Below are positions 49,757-58,247 of a stretch of DNA of 64,000 bases, one piece after another. The translations under genes were made by a program, and so were the position numbers. Below the pieces are notes generated by a model. It saw only the letters and a list, made by a program, of their open reading frames with translations, ran no database searches and was not told the origin of the DNA. Source of the stretch: Streptomyces apocyni (GTDB lineage Bacteria > Actinomycetota > Actinomycetes > Streptomycetales > Streptomycetaceae). The DNA lies in contig NZ_WHOM01000050.1 in NCBI RefSeq assembly GCF_009739465.1, positions 62,001 to 126,000 on the forward strand, given 5' to 3'. The stretch's first letter is position 1, and every line of letters begins with the position of its first letter.

Positions 49757-51595
49757 GTGACTGCTGTCACTGACCAGACCGGCGAGCAGGAGCCCACCGG
49801 GAAGGAGGGCGAGGGCGAGGGCGCGGCTGAGGCCGGCGTTCAGGGGGGTGAGCGGGTCTGGGACGACGGGCTGATCGCCCGACGGGGCGGCGGCGCCGAT
49901 GCCGGGGCGGCGGCTCAGCCCTCCGCCAGCGGCCGCGCGGGAGCCCACGGTGGCCCGAGCGCGCACGGCGCCCAGAGCGCCCACGGTGCCCAGGACAGCA
50001 CCACGTACGCCGCCCCCCTGCGCGCCCGCCTGGACGCGCTGCGCGAACTGGTCGGCCTGTCCCGCGCCCGGCTCGACGGCCAGACGCTCGCCGAGGCGGG
50101 ACGCGTACTCGACCAGGCCGCCGCCCGTCGGGAGCTCTCCGACCGGCACACCGTCGTCGCTATCGCGGGCGCCACCGGCAGTGGTAAGTCGACCCTGTTC
50201 AATGCCCTGGCCGGGGTGGCGATCTCGGAGACCGGCGTCCGCAGGCCCACCACCGCCGCGCCGCTCGCCTGTAGCTGGACGGACGGCGCGGCGAGCCTGC
50301 TGGACCGGCTCGGCATCCCCGGGCGGCTGCGCCGCAGGCCGCTGCAGAGTCCGGCGCAGGGGGCACGGCTGGACGGTCTCGTCCTGGTGGACCTGCCGGA
50401 CCACGACTCGGCGGCGGTCGAGCACCGCGCGCAGGTGGACCGCATTCTCACCCTGGTGGACGCGGTCATCTGGGTCGTCGACCCCGAGAAGTACGCGGAC
50501 GCGGTCCTGCACGAGCGCTACCTGCGGCCGATGGCCACGCACGCCGAGGTCACCTTCGTCGTCCTCAACCAGACCGACCGGCTGCCGGACGACGCCGCCG
50601 ACCTGGTGCTCGACGATCTGCGCCGACTCCTTGACGACGACGGCATCGCACTCGGCGAGCACGGCGAACCCGGCGCCACGGTCCTCGCGCTGTCCGCGTT
50701 CACGGGTGAGGGCGTCGGCGAACTGCGCGAGGTGCTCGGCCAGTTCGTGGCCGAACGCGGCGCACCGGCCCGCCGGATCTCGGCCGACCTGGACACCGCC
50801 GCCGCGCGGCTGCGGCCCGTTTACGCGGCGGGCCAGCGGGTCGGCCTCAGCGAGCGGGCCCGCGAGGAGTTCTCCGACCGGCTCGCGGAGGCGGTGGGCG
50901 CGACGGCCACCGGGCAGGCGGCGGAGCGAGCCTGGCGCCGGAACGCGAGCAAGGCGTGCGGCACCCCGTGGCTGCGGCTGTGGCGCTGGTACGAGGCCCA
51001 GCGCGCGCCGGGCAGGTCGCCGTGGGCGGATTCCACGGCCCCGGCCGACCAGGAGCCGACGGCACGCCAGCGCGTCGAGCAGGCCGTACGCGTCGTGGGC
51101 GAGGAGGCTGCGGCCGGGCTGCCCGCGCCGTGGGGGCAGGCCGTACGGGATGCCGCGACGCGGGGCTCGGTGGGGCTGCCCGAGGCCCTCGACGAGCTGG
51201 CGGTGCGGGCGGGAGCGCCGTCCGAGCGGCCGCCACGGCCTGGCTGGTGGCCGATGGCCGTGCTGCTCCAGGCGTCGATGACGCTGCTTCAGATCGTGGG
51301 CGGGCTCTGGCTGGTGGGGCAGATCGTGGGGGTCTTCGAGCCGAATCTGGGGGTGCCGGTGCTGCTCATGGCGTCCGGGATCGTGGGCGGACCGTGCGTC
51401 GAGTGGGCCTGCCGGATGGCGGCGCGCGGTCCAGCACGGCGGTACGGGCTTGAGGCGGAGCGGCGATTGCGGGAGGCCGCGTCCGGGCGCGGGCGGGCCC
51501 AGGTGCTCGATCCGGTGGCGGCAGAGTTGCTGCGGTACCGGGAGGTGCGGGAGCAGTACGTGAGGGTGACGGGGTTGTCCACAACCGGCCGGTAA
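49757..51595 (+). CDS. YfjP/dynamin-like membrane GTPase, second of the pair
   Basis: This 612-residue protein has a disordered N-terminus (about 75 residues of Gly/Ala/Glu with AHG repeats), a GTPase domain (AIAGATGSGKSTLFNALAGV, RRPTTAAPLACSW, LVDLPDHDS, VVLNQTDRLPDDAADLV), and two membrane spans near the C-terminus (MAVLLQASMTLLQIVGGLWL, VPVLLMASGIVGGPCVEWAC). GTG 49757 is 9 nt from AGGAGAG; GTG 49748 overlaps that site. It follows the first GTPase by five bases and almost certainly works with it as a heteromeric pair at the membrane. Confidence 0.88.
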   Translation: MTAVTDQTGEQEPTGKEGEGEGAAEAGVQGGERVWDDGLIARRGGGADAGAAAQPSASGRAGAHGGPSAHGAQSAHGAQDSTTYAAPLRARLDALRELVGLSRARLDGQTLAEAGRVLDQAAARRELSDRHTVVAIAGATGSGKSTLFNALAGVAISETGVRRPTTAAPLACSWTDGAASLLDRLGIPGRLRRRPLQSPAQGARLDGLVLVDLPDHDSAAVEHRAQVDRILTLVDAVIWVVDPEKYADAVLHERYLRPMATHAEVTFVVLNQTDRLPDDAADLVLDDLRRLLDDDGIALGEHGEPGATVLALSAFTGEGVGELREVLGQFVAERGAPARRISADLDTAAARLRPVYAAGQRVGLSERAREEFSDRLAEAVGATATGQAAERAWRRNASKACGTPWLRLWRWYEAQRAPGRSPWADSTAPADQEPTARQRVEQAVRVVGEEAAAGLPAPWGQAVRDAATRGSVGLPEALDELAVRAGAPSERPPRPGWWPMAVLLQASMTLLQIVGGLWLVGQIVGVFEPNLGVPVLLMASGIVGGPCVEWACRMAARGPARRYGLEAERRLREAASGRGRAQVLDPVAAELLRYREVREQYVRVTGLSTTGR

Positions 51596-51718
51596 CCCAC
51601 AGGTCCGAGCGGGCTCGCCGCGTCGGGTGCAGTCTGATCTCGCGGCAGGTCGCCCGAGATCGGCCGCGGCCGTGCGGGGCGGGCCCGCGGGCGTACGTAC
51701 TGGGGAGGGGCCAACACC

Positions 51719-52333
51719 ATGAACGAGACGATGGTGACCGTGGTGGGCAATGTCGCGTCGACGCCGGTCTACCGGGAAGTGTCGAGCGGCGGGGTGACGC
51801 GGTTCAGGATCGCGGTGACGGCACGCCGCTTCGACCGTGCTCAGCAGCAGTGGAAGGACGGTGCCACCAGCTTCTTCACGGTCTGGTCGTGGCGGACGCT
51901 GGCCGCGAACGTGGCGTCGTGTGTGACCGTGGGAGAACCTGTCATGGTGCAGGGGAGGTTGAGGGTGCGGGACGGGGTGCGGGAGGGTGACTCCGACGGG
52001 CGTCGCTGGTTGTCGGTGGACATCGACGCGGTGGCCGTGGGCCACGATCTGTCGCGCGGTACCGCGGCGTTCCGACGCGTGTCCCGGGCCGACCCGTCGC
52101 TGACGGTGCGCCCCATGGAGTCGGTCCCGCGCCCGGATTGGGTGCCAGAGGAAGAGCCAGCCTTCGCCCGAGAACCGGCACCGGGACCCGCACCCGGCCT
52201 CAGCCCCGAGCAGCCGCCCGAGCAGCCGCCCGAAGGGCAGGCCGAGCCCGAGCAGACTGGGCCTGAACCGGATACCCGGCCTGACGAGGCGGGCGCGGCC
52301 ACGAGCGCCTCATATCGACGCATCAGCGGCTAA
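51719..52333 (+). CDS. Single-stranded DNA-binding protein (SsbB-like paralogue)
   Basis: This 204-residue protein has an OB-fold at residues 1-110 (MNETMVTVVGNVASTPVYRE, VTRFRIAVTARRFDRAQQQW, TFTVW-like FFTVWSWRTLAANVASCVTV, VMVQGRLRVRD). A long Pro/Glu tail with a PEQPPEQPPEGQ repeat follows. The tail ends SASYRRISG and lacks the acidic DDDIPF tip of the essential SsbA, so this is the second Streptomyces SSB, implicated in chromosome segregation during sporulation. GGGGAGGGG precedes the ATG. Confidence 0.88.
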   Translation: MNETMVTVVGNVASTPVYREVSSGGVTRFRIAVTARRFDRAQQQWKDGATSFFTVWSWRTLAANVASCVTVGEPVMVQGRLRVRDGVREGDSDGRRWLSVDIDAVAVGHDLSRGTAAFRRVSRADPSLTVRPMESVPRPDWVPEEEPAFAREPAPGPAPGLSPEQPPEQPPEGQAEPEQTGPEPDTRPDEAGAATSASYRRISG

Positions 52334-52544
52334 AAGACTGGCGATTTGTCGATAACGCCAGGTCAAGTTGTGTGCCACCGATAACGATTACGAGTCGGAT
52401 CGGTGATCGAACGGCATGATCGAGGTGGTCGACGTCCTGGCGTCTTTAGGATTCCGGGCGTAACACACGGGGTTGTTGACTGCAGTTGATGCTGCTGGCG
52501 GGATCGTCCCTCATGGCGAATGGGTCCCGCCCGGAGGGGAATTC

Positions 52545-53951
52545 GTGTTTTCTTTGTTCTCTGTACGTCGGCGTGGCGCCGCCCGCCTCGCCGCCGTGAC
52601 GCTCGCCTCGGGCCTCGTCGCGGCCGGAGTGCTTGCCGGTGCGGGGGCCGCGGTGGCCGACGAAGAGCCGCAGAGACAAGGCGGCGCCACCGCCACCCTC
52701 GGCAGCCTGGTGACGCATGACCAGGCCGTGATCCGGGGTGAGGACGGCAACGAGCGGGAGATCCCGGCCGGTCTGTTCGAGATGTCGGTGCAGGACGGCG
52801 GCACCCTCCAGTCGTACTGCGTCGACATCCACAACCCGACCCAGCAGGGCGCGAAGTACCAGGAGACCCCCTGGAGCGCGACCTCACTGAACAACAATCC
52901 GGACGCGGGAAAGGTCCACTGGATTCTGCGGAACTCCTACCCGCAGGTGAATGACCTCGCCGCGCTGGCGAAGAAGTCGGGCGCCCGTTCCCTCACCGAG
53001 GAGACCGCGGCGGCCGGGACACAGGTAGCCATCTGGCGCTACTCGGACGGCGCCGACGTGACCGCGGTCGACCCGGGCGCCGAGAAGCTGGCCGACTACC
53101 TCGAGAAGCGGGCCAGGAACCACGCCGAGCCCAAGGCCTCGCTCACCCTCGACCCACCCGCGGTCTCCGGCCACCCGGGGAAGCCGCTCGGCCCGGTCAC
53201 CGTACGGACCAGCGCCGACGAGGTGATGGTGAGCCCGCCCACGGACGCCACGGCGAGCGGTGTACGGATCGTGGACGCGAAGGGCGAAGAGCTGACGTCC
53301 GCCAAGAACGGCGACGAGCTGTACTTCGACGTCCCTAAGGACGCCGCCCTGTCCGGGTCGGCCGCGCTGACCGTCCAGGCGTCGACCACGGTGCCGGTCG
53401 GCCGGGCCTTCGCCTCCGAGACCCGCAGCCAGACCCAGATCCTCGCCGGGTCGAGCGAGTCGACCGTAGCGGCCACCGCCAGCGCGCACTGGGCGGAGCA
53501 GGGCCCGATACCAGCCCTCTCAGCCCAGAAGAACTGTGCCAAGGGCGGGGTGGACATCGCCGCCAGCAATGTCGGCGACGAGCCGTTCACCTTCGAACTG
53601 ATGGGCTTCAAGCACACCATCGGCGCCGGAAAGTCGCAGACGGTCACCATCCCGCTGCAGGAGGACCAGGCCTACGACTTCACGATCACCGGCCCGAACG
53701 GCTTCGAGAAGCGCATCAAGGGCGTACTGGACTGCGCCACAGCGGGCAGCCCCGCCGGTGACACCCCCGAACCCTCCGACGGCCCCAGCCCGGCCTCGAT
53801 CGGCGGCACCGGCACCACAGACGACCTCAACCTCGCCGACACCGGCAGCTCCAACGCCACCCCGATGATCGCGGGCATCGCGGTCGCCCTGGTCGTGGTC
53901 GGCGGCGCGGCGGTCTTCTTCCTCCGCAAGAAGGACGGTTCCGGTGAGTAG
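52545..53951 (+). CDS. Sortase-anchored thioester-domain surface protein
   Basis: This 468-residue protein has a signal peptide (RRGAARLAAVTLASGLVAAG ... GAAVADE). A thioester domain follows, with the reactive Cys in LQSYCVDIHNPTQQ and the Gln of the TQVAIWRYSDG motif, whose side chains form a Cys-Gln thioester able to bond covalently to a target. Two Ig-like regions come next, then a Pro/Gly/Thr stalk and the LADTG sorting signal before a membrane helix and RKKDG. LAxTG signals are used by class E sortases in Streptomyces. GTG 52545 follows GGAGGGG. A role in attachment of aerial hyphae or to hosts is inferred from the family. Confidence 0.88.
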   Translation: MFSLFSVRRRGAARLAAVTLASGLVAAGVLAGAGAAVADEEPQRQGGATATLGSLVTHDQAVIRGEDGNEREIPAGLFEMSVQDGGTLQSYCVDIHNPTQQGAKYQETPWSATSLNNNPDAGKVHWILRNSYPQVNDLAALAKKSGARSLTEETAAAGTQVAIWRYSDGADVTAVDPGAEKLADYLEKRARNHAEPKASLTLDPPAVSGHPGKPLGPVTVRTSADEVMVSPPTDATASGVRIVDAKGEELTSAKNGDELYFDVPKDAALSGSAALTVQASTTVPVGRAFASETRSQTQILAGSSESTVAATASAHWAEQGPIPALSAQKNCAKGGVDIAASNVGDEPFTFELMGFKHTIGAGKSQTVTIPLQEDQAYDFTITGPNGFEKRIKGVLDCATAGSPAGDTPEPSDGPSPASIGGTGTTDDLNLADTGSSNATPMIAGIAVALVVVGGAAVFFLRKKDGSGE

Positions 53952-54004
53952 CTACGGGCGACCTGTCCCGGCGTGGCAGTCGGGCCGCCGCAGCCGCTCC
54001 AGCG

Positions 54005-54223
54005 TTACCTGTGGCTCCGGGCGGCGCTCCTCCACTCCTCGGCCAGGCGGCGGCCGTCAGGACACGGGACCATCCCGGCCCGACACCGCGCGCACTCGAC
54101 GGAGTGGTCGAGGTAGGCACGGTACGCGTCCCTCGCACGGACGTACGCGGCGGCTGCGGGTCCGGTCTGCGGTGGACCGGACCCGCTCCCCGCGTCGGGC
54201 CGTTGCCAGTCAGCGCCGGTCAC
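54005..54223 (-). CDS. Small Cys-containing protein, partner of the gene at 54220
   Basis: This 72-residue protein starts at GTG 54223, overlapping the preceding stop as GTGA. It contains AAYVRARDAYRAYLDHSVEC followed by ARCRAGMVPCPDGRRLAEEW. The CxxC...C pattern in a short helical protein suggests zinc binding. Such proteins commonly lie beside XRE-type regulators in Streptomyces, but I cannot name a function. Confidence 0.6.
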   Translation of the reverse strand: MTGADWQRPDAGSGSGPPQTGPAAAAYVRARDAYRAYLDHSVECARCRAGMVPCPDGRRLAEEWRSAARSHR

Positions 54224-54414
54224 TGTCGGCTCCGATGACGTCGGGCATGATTGCGGACCTCGACGTTGCAGTCCGTCACCTGCGAGTGGTCGCCGAGGAT
54301 AGCGGCCTTGTCGCGTTGCTTGGCCAGGGCGGCGCAGACATCGCAGCCGGGCTTGGGGGCGGGTTCGTCGAGGGGGAGTTCGAGCGTGATGGGTGGGTCC
54401 ATGGTGGTCGTCAT
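54220..54414 (-). CDS. Small Cys-containing protein divergent from an HTH regulator
   Basis: This 64-residue protein starts at ATG 54414 behind GGAGGGCG. It has an acidic/hydrophobic beginning (DPPITLELPLDEPAP), then GCDVCAALAKQRDKAAILGD and a basic His/Arg-rich end, NHARRHRSRQ. It is the first gene of a two-gene minus-strand operon, divergent from the HTH/PLD-like gene at 54619. The function is unknown. Confidence 0.6.
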   Translation of the reverse strand: MTTTMDPPITLELPLDEPAPKPGCDVCAALAKQRDKAAILGDHSQVTDCNVEVRNHARRHRSRQ

Positions 54415-54556
54415 CCGAACGCCCTCCACGGACAGTCGCGGAGTGTTGCAGGGAGCTGATACATCGTCTTGTCTCCTGATCTTCAGGGAGCTTGAGCCGA
54501 CGCCCGTCGGTGAGATCAGGAAACCGTGAGAGTGATGGACCTATCACGGTCCGTAT

Positions 54557-54594
54557 GGACGTTTAGGGACGTCTTAGCTATCGTCGAAACGTCC
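54557..54594. promoter_or_regulatory. Inverted repeat in the divergent promoter region, candidate operator
   Basis: GGACGTTT (54557-54564) and AAACGTCC (54587-54594) form an inverted repeat, and a further GGACGT copy lies at 54567-54572. They sit just upstream of the HTH gene at 54619, in the region shared with the divergent small genes. Autoregulation by the HTH protein is the natural guess. Confidence 0.4.
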
Positions 54595-54618
54595 TGGCGT
54601 CCTAGGCGAAGGCGCATC

Positions 54619-55350
54619 ATGACGAACGAGCGTCTGCGCGCGGCCATTTCGGCTAAGAGCGAGACCGTCCAGTCGCTTGCGCGGCATGTCGGGGTCGACC
54701 CCAAGAGCGTGGAGCGCTGGATCTCGGCCAACCGCACTCCGCACCGAGGCCACCGCTGGAAGGCGGCGAGCGTCCTCGGAGTCGACGAGGTCTACCTATG
54801 GCCCAGCGTCGAGAAGCGGGCCGAGACGGCGAGCACGTCTGAACTGATCACGTACTACCCGCACCGAGGAGCCGTCCCGGCGTCGCTGTGGTCGTCGTTG
54901 ATCGAGCGAGCGACCGACCACGTCGAGATCCTCGTATACGCCGGACTCTTCCTCTTCGACGGACACCCGGACCTGCCCGATCAGTTGGCGCAGAAGGCCA
55001 AGGCCGGGGGCCAAGTACGCGTCCTCCTCGGAGATCCGGACTCAGCGATGGTCCGCCAGCGAGGCAAGGAGGAGGGCATCGGTGATGACCTTGCCGCCCG
55101 GGCAAGGATCACACGGCGCTACCTCGAACCGGCGACCGCGACACCGGGCGTGGAGTTCCGACTGCACGACACGATCCTCTACAACTCGATCTACCGGTTC
55201 GACGACGACGTGTTGGTGAACCCGCACGTCCTCGGAGCACCGGCCGGACAGAACCCGGTACTGCACTTCCGCTACATCCCCGGTGGCCGAACATTCCGGC
55301 ACTACATGCGGAGCTTCGACTATGCCTGGGAACGCGGTCGGCCTGCATAG
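54619..55350 (+). CDS. XRE-type HTH protein with PLD-like C-terminal domain (DUF5919-like)
   Basis: This 243-residue protein has an N-terminal helix-turn-helix (RLRAAISAKSETVQSLARHV, DPKSVERWISANRTPHRGHR). The C-terminal domain of about 160 residues resembles the phospholipase-D fold (RATDHVEILVYAGLFLFDGH, GGQVRVLLGDPDSAMV, VEFRLHDTILYNSIYRFDDD) without a clear HKD catalytic motif. Proteins of this kind are common in Streptomyces, and their sensing or enzymatic role is undefined. A Nudix hydrolase follows 24 nt downstream on the same strand, so the two may act together on a nucleotide ligand. Confidence 0.72.
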   Translation: MTNERLRAAISAKSETVQSLARHVGVDPKSVERWISANRTPHRGHRWKAASVLGVDEVYLWPSVEKRAETASTSELITYYPHRGAVPASLWSSLIERATDHVEILVYAGLFLFDGHPDLPDQLAQKAKAGGQVRVLLGDPDSAMVRQRGKEEGIGDDLAARARITRRYLEPATATPGVEFRLHDTILYNSIYRFDDDVLVNPHVLGAPAGQNPVLHFRYIPGGRTFRHYMRSFDYAWERGRPA

Positions 55351-55374
55351 CCGGGGCATGCGACGCTGGGATGC

Positions 55375-55845
55375 ATGGCTCGCGTGGACTACTTCAATGA
55401 CCCAGACGCACCACAGGCAAACAGCATTGTCCCCTCCGTGACCGCCGTGGCACTCAACGATGCGGGCGAAGTCCTGCTGATCCACAAGACGGACAACGAC
55501 CTGTGGGCGCTGCCCGGCGGCGGGGTCGACGTCGGCGAGTCGGCCCCCGATGCCGCAGTACGGGAGACGCAGGAGGAGACGGGCTTCGAGGTCGAGGTGA
55601 CCGGGCTAGTCGGCCTGTACACCAACCCCGCTCACGTTATGGCGTATGACGACGGCGAAGTACGCCAGCAGTTCTCGATCTGCTTCACGGCACGCATCGT
55701 CGGTGGGAAGGTGCAGACGAGCAGCGAAAGCAAGGAAGTCGCATTCGTCGCCCCCAGCAACCTGGACGAGCTGAACATCCACCCGTCCATGCGCATGCGG
55801 ATCGAACACGGCCTGACCGACAGGCCACAGCCCTACATCGGCTGA
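55375..55845 (+). CDS. Nudix hydrolase
   Basis: This 156-residue protein has a complete Nudix box beginning at GGGVDVGES and ending RETQEETGF, matching GX5EX7REXXEEXG. The preceding strand is VTAVALNDAGEVLLIHKTDN, with DLWALPGGG. It hydrolyses a nucleoside diphosphate linked to another moiety; the specific substrate is not evident. It is in line with the HTH/PLD-like gene, and its stop overlaps the convergent HD-domain gene by 13 nt. Confidence 0.9.
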   Translation: MARVDYFNDPDAPQANSIVPSVTAVALNDAGEVLLIHKTDNDLWALPGGGVDVGESAPDAAVRETQEETGFEVEVTGLVGLYTNPAHVMAYDDGEVRQQFSICFTARIVGGKVQTSSESKEVAFVAPSNLDELNIHPSMRMRIEHGLTDRPQPYIG

Positions 55846-56393
55846 TCACCCAGGCGCGTACGCGTACGCGTAACAGCAGCCTCCAGGTACGGCCGCGCCT
55901 TGCTGATCGCGGTATGCACTTCACTCCCCGATTCGTACCGATCCAAGATCTCGTCGATACGCTGGTCGAAGTTGAAGCGCTGTCCCGCGGGCCCCGTAGT
56001 CATATCCGCGTAGATGAGCGCATCCAGGAGCGGCGAATCCTCGCGCTCGTACACGGCGAGCTCGGCCGCGAGGCCACGCTGGTCTGCCTCATACGTCGCT
56101 CCAGAGTGATGGGCGACCAGGCGAACCAGGCGCGCGGACGCACCCCGCGATTCCAGGAAGCGCGCGCCATCGAGGGGATGAAACCCGGTTTCACGCAGCT
56201 CGGGGGCGTACCCGACATCGTGCAGCCAAGCCGCGGCAACGAGCAGTTCCCGCTCATCGCCAGGGACGGCATCCGCAGCCTCGCGAGCGCGCTCCGCGAC
56301 GGCCTGAGTATGCAGCCAGCGGTACCCGAGCGGCGGCAGCAACGACTCGGCCAGCTCGGCCGCCCCCTGAGGCGTATCCAGTGCAGAAGGCAT
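55833..56393 (-). CDS. HD-domain phosphohydrolase
   Basis: This protein of about 186 residues has the HD metal site: LGYRWLHTQAVAERA (His), AAWLHDVGYAPEL (His-Asp), VRLVAHHSGATYEADQRG (His), and a late Asp in LIYADMTTGPAGQ. Members hydrolyse nucleotides or cyclic nucleotides. It is convergent with the Nudix gene with 13 nt overlap. ATG 56393 was taken; GTG 56402, three codons upstream, is the alternative, and neither has a strong ribosome binding site. Confidence 0.82.
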   Translation of the reverse strand: MPSALDTPQGAAELAESLLPPLGYRWLHTQAVAERAREAADAVPGDERELLVAAAWLHDVGYAPELRETGFHPLDGARFLESRGASARLVRLVAHHSGATYEADQRGLAAELAVYEREDSPLLDALIYADMTTGPAGQRFNFDQRIDEILDRYESGSEVHTAISKARPYLEAAVTRTRTRLGDQPM

Positions 56394-56500
56394 GAATTGC
56401 ACCGTAACCGAGACGCCCAGTCGGCCAACAGCCTGGCATCAGACGCTTCGGATCACCGCGCGGACCGAGTTTCCCTACTCTGTACTCCTTCAAGGCTCGC

Positions 56501-56977
56501 TCAGCCCCCAGTGCCGTCTGCCGTGACGCGCAGATCCTCTCGCATGCGCGCCCGAAGCACAGTAAGGGCAGCGTCATAAGTTCGGCGCCCCTCCAAGTAC
56601 ACGGGATCAGTGGCCAAGACTCCCTCCATCACCCGATCGCGGAGGTCGCGCAGAGAGCGGAAGGCATCTTCCGAGGCATCTACGACACGACTGGGCGCGC
56701 TGATGGTCATCTGGTACCTCAGTCCTATGCACGGCCCGAATGATTCGCGGGCCGTGGTACGGCGTGTCGAGGATTCCATGTCCGGGTCCCGAGCCACATT
56801 GCCGCAGGCGTGCCGGGCCTCGGACAGGCTGGCCAAGTAATCCCCATACAGGGTGCGACGTGCTTGCGTCTCTCGATCCGAACGCTCTCGCCTCCATCGT
56901 TGACGGTCCAGAAGCATGGCGGATCCTGTGGCGATCGCCGCGCCAACGATGGTGCTGATCAGGGTGATCCACTGCAT
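56501..56977 (-). CDS. Membrane-anchored protein of unknown function
   Basis: This 158-residue protein has one N-terminal membrane helix (WITLISTIVGAAIATGSAML) followed by a cytoplasmic, strongly helical, Arg/Glu-rich domain (LLDRQRWRRERSDRETQARR and beyond). Short proteins of this layout are common and uncharacterised in Streptomyces. It is upstream of, and on the same strand as, the HD-domain gene with a 107-nt gap. Confidence 0.6.
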   Translation of the reverse strand: MQWITLISTIVGAAIATGSAMLLDRQRWRRERSDRETQARRTLYGDYLASLSEARHACGNVARDPDMESSTRRTTARESFGPCIGLRYQMTISAPSRVVDASEDAFRSLRDLRDRVMEGVLATDPVYLEGRRTYDAALTVLRARMREDLRVTADGTGG

Positions 56978-57153
56978 GGACCGACGGTAGCCACCGTCGC
57001 GATGTCCGCGTCGCCTGCGCGGCTGGGTAGGCAGGAGCGATGCGAGGCCAGCACGTTGTGCCACACGTGGCTGGATCTAGCCCTTGTGTGCACTTCGTGT
57101 GCGTGTCACACAGTTGGGAGAGGCGGGGTGATCGGGGAAGGGGGAGACGCCAC

Positions 57154-57480
57154 ATGTCTACGGTAGGCGATGATCGGGTTGTGCCGTCGGCCTGGGCAAT
57201 AGAGCGGTTTGGGCAGTATGCCGAACGGCTCGCCGTTGCGGTTTCAGTGGAGCTGGCCAGGGCTCATGCGCGTGCTCACGCCGTGCACTTGGCCGCGCGG
57301 CTGAAGTAGCGAAGCCCTTACGGTGCCACCCTGGCCGAGGCGGTTCGCGAGAACCTGACGGACGTGGCGCTGGAGCTGGGGGAAGCTGTACGGGACGTAC
57401 GCGGGTATGAGTACGCCGTCATCAATGATTACGCGCTCTTCCCCTTCAAGTACGCCAACCGTCCGAGGCCGCTTGATCGT
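57154..57480 (+). pseudogene. Unrecognised gene broken by an in-frame amber codon and truncated at its 3' end
   Basis: ATG 57154 follows GGGGGAGACGCC and encodes SAWAIERFGQYAERLAVAVS and on to LAARLK, where TAG interrupts at 57307-57309. The same frame continues with YGATLAEAVRENLTDVALEL and RDVRGYEYAVINDYALFPFK before fading into IscB-derived sequence near 57480. The stop would arise from CAG (Gln) by one substitution. It appears to be one host or phage-type gene, inactivated and cut by the IscB relic. Confidence 0.55.
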
Positions 57481-57481
57481 G

Positions 57482-58190
57482 CTCGGCTTCTACTGCGGCA
57501 CCACCGACGTGCCACTCAACATCGACCACGTACGGCCCAGATCGCGGGGCGGCTCGGACCGTGTCTCCAACCCTGGCCTGCATTCCCTGGAACCAGGCCA
57601 TGGGCAATCAGCCGGTGGAAGAGTTCGCTCCGAAGCGGGCCGCCGACATCCTGCGCCGGGCCAAGGCCCCGTTGCGGGACGCCGCCGCCGTCAACTCCAC
57701 CCGCTGGGCCCCATGGTAGGCACTCGATGCGATGCTCCCCACCCACACAGCGCCGGGTGGCCGGACCAAGTGGAACCGCACCCGCAACGGACTCCCCAAG
57801 GCACATACCCTGGACGCCCTCGCCGTCGGCAAACTCGACTCCATCACCGAGACCGTCACCACCGTCCTGACCGCCGGGTGTTCGGGGCGCGGCACCCACG
57901 CCCGCACCCGCGCCGACAAACACGGCTTCCCCCGGCTCCGCCTCCCCAGGCAGAAGCAGTTCTTCGGCTACCAGACCGGCGATCTCGCCCATGCCATAGT
58001 GCCCACCGGCAAGAAGGCAGGTACCCACACCGGATGCGTAGCTGTACGGGCCACCGACAGCTTCAACATCCGCACCGCTCACGGGACCGTCCAGGGCATC
58101 AACCGCAAGTACTTCCGTCTGCTGCAATGAGCCGACGGATACGCCTACACCACCCAACCCGAAGGCGCACTCAGCTCATCGTCGCCACCA
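57482..58190 (+). pseudogene. iscB: Decayed IscB (RNA-guided nuclease of the IS200/IS605 superfamily)
   Basis: The HNH part is readable: LGFYCGTTDVPLNIDHVRPR followed by SRGGSDRVSN, then a frameshift near 57571, LACIPWNQAMGNQPVEEFAP (the second CxxC is damaged, Cys to Trp) and LRDAAAVNSTRW. A stop at 57718-57720 follows. The C-terminal half continues as GGRTKWNRTRNGLPKAHTLD, then FGYQTGDLAHAIVPTGKKAG and DSFNIRTAHGTVQGINRKYF to LLQ, a TGA in place of Arg, and ADGYAYTTQPEG. This order is diagnostic of IscB. The N-terminal PLMP and RuvC-I parts are missing. The gene is dead, but it shows past IS605-superfamily activity. Confidence 0.75.
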
Positions 58191-58247
58191 GGGGTCTTGG
58201 CATCGCCTTTGTCCTCTTCGGCCTCACCCTGCTGGTCCTCACAATCC

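Noticed and set aside
49217..52045. Very long minus-strand open frame opposite the GTPase genes
   Set aside because: It is His/Arg/Pro-rich and exists because of third-position GC bias; the plus strand encodes two clear GTPases and an SSB.
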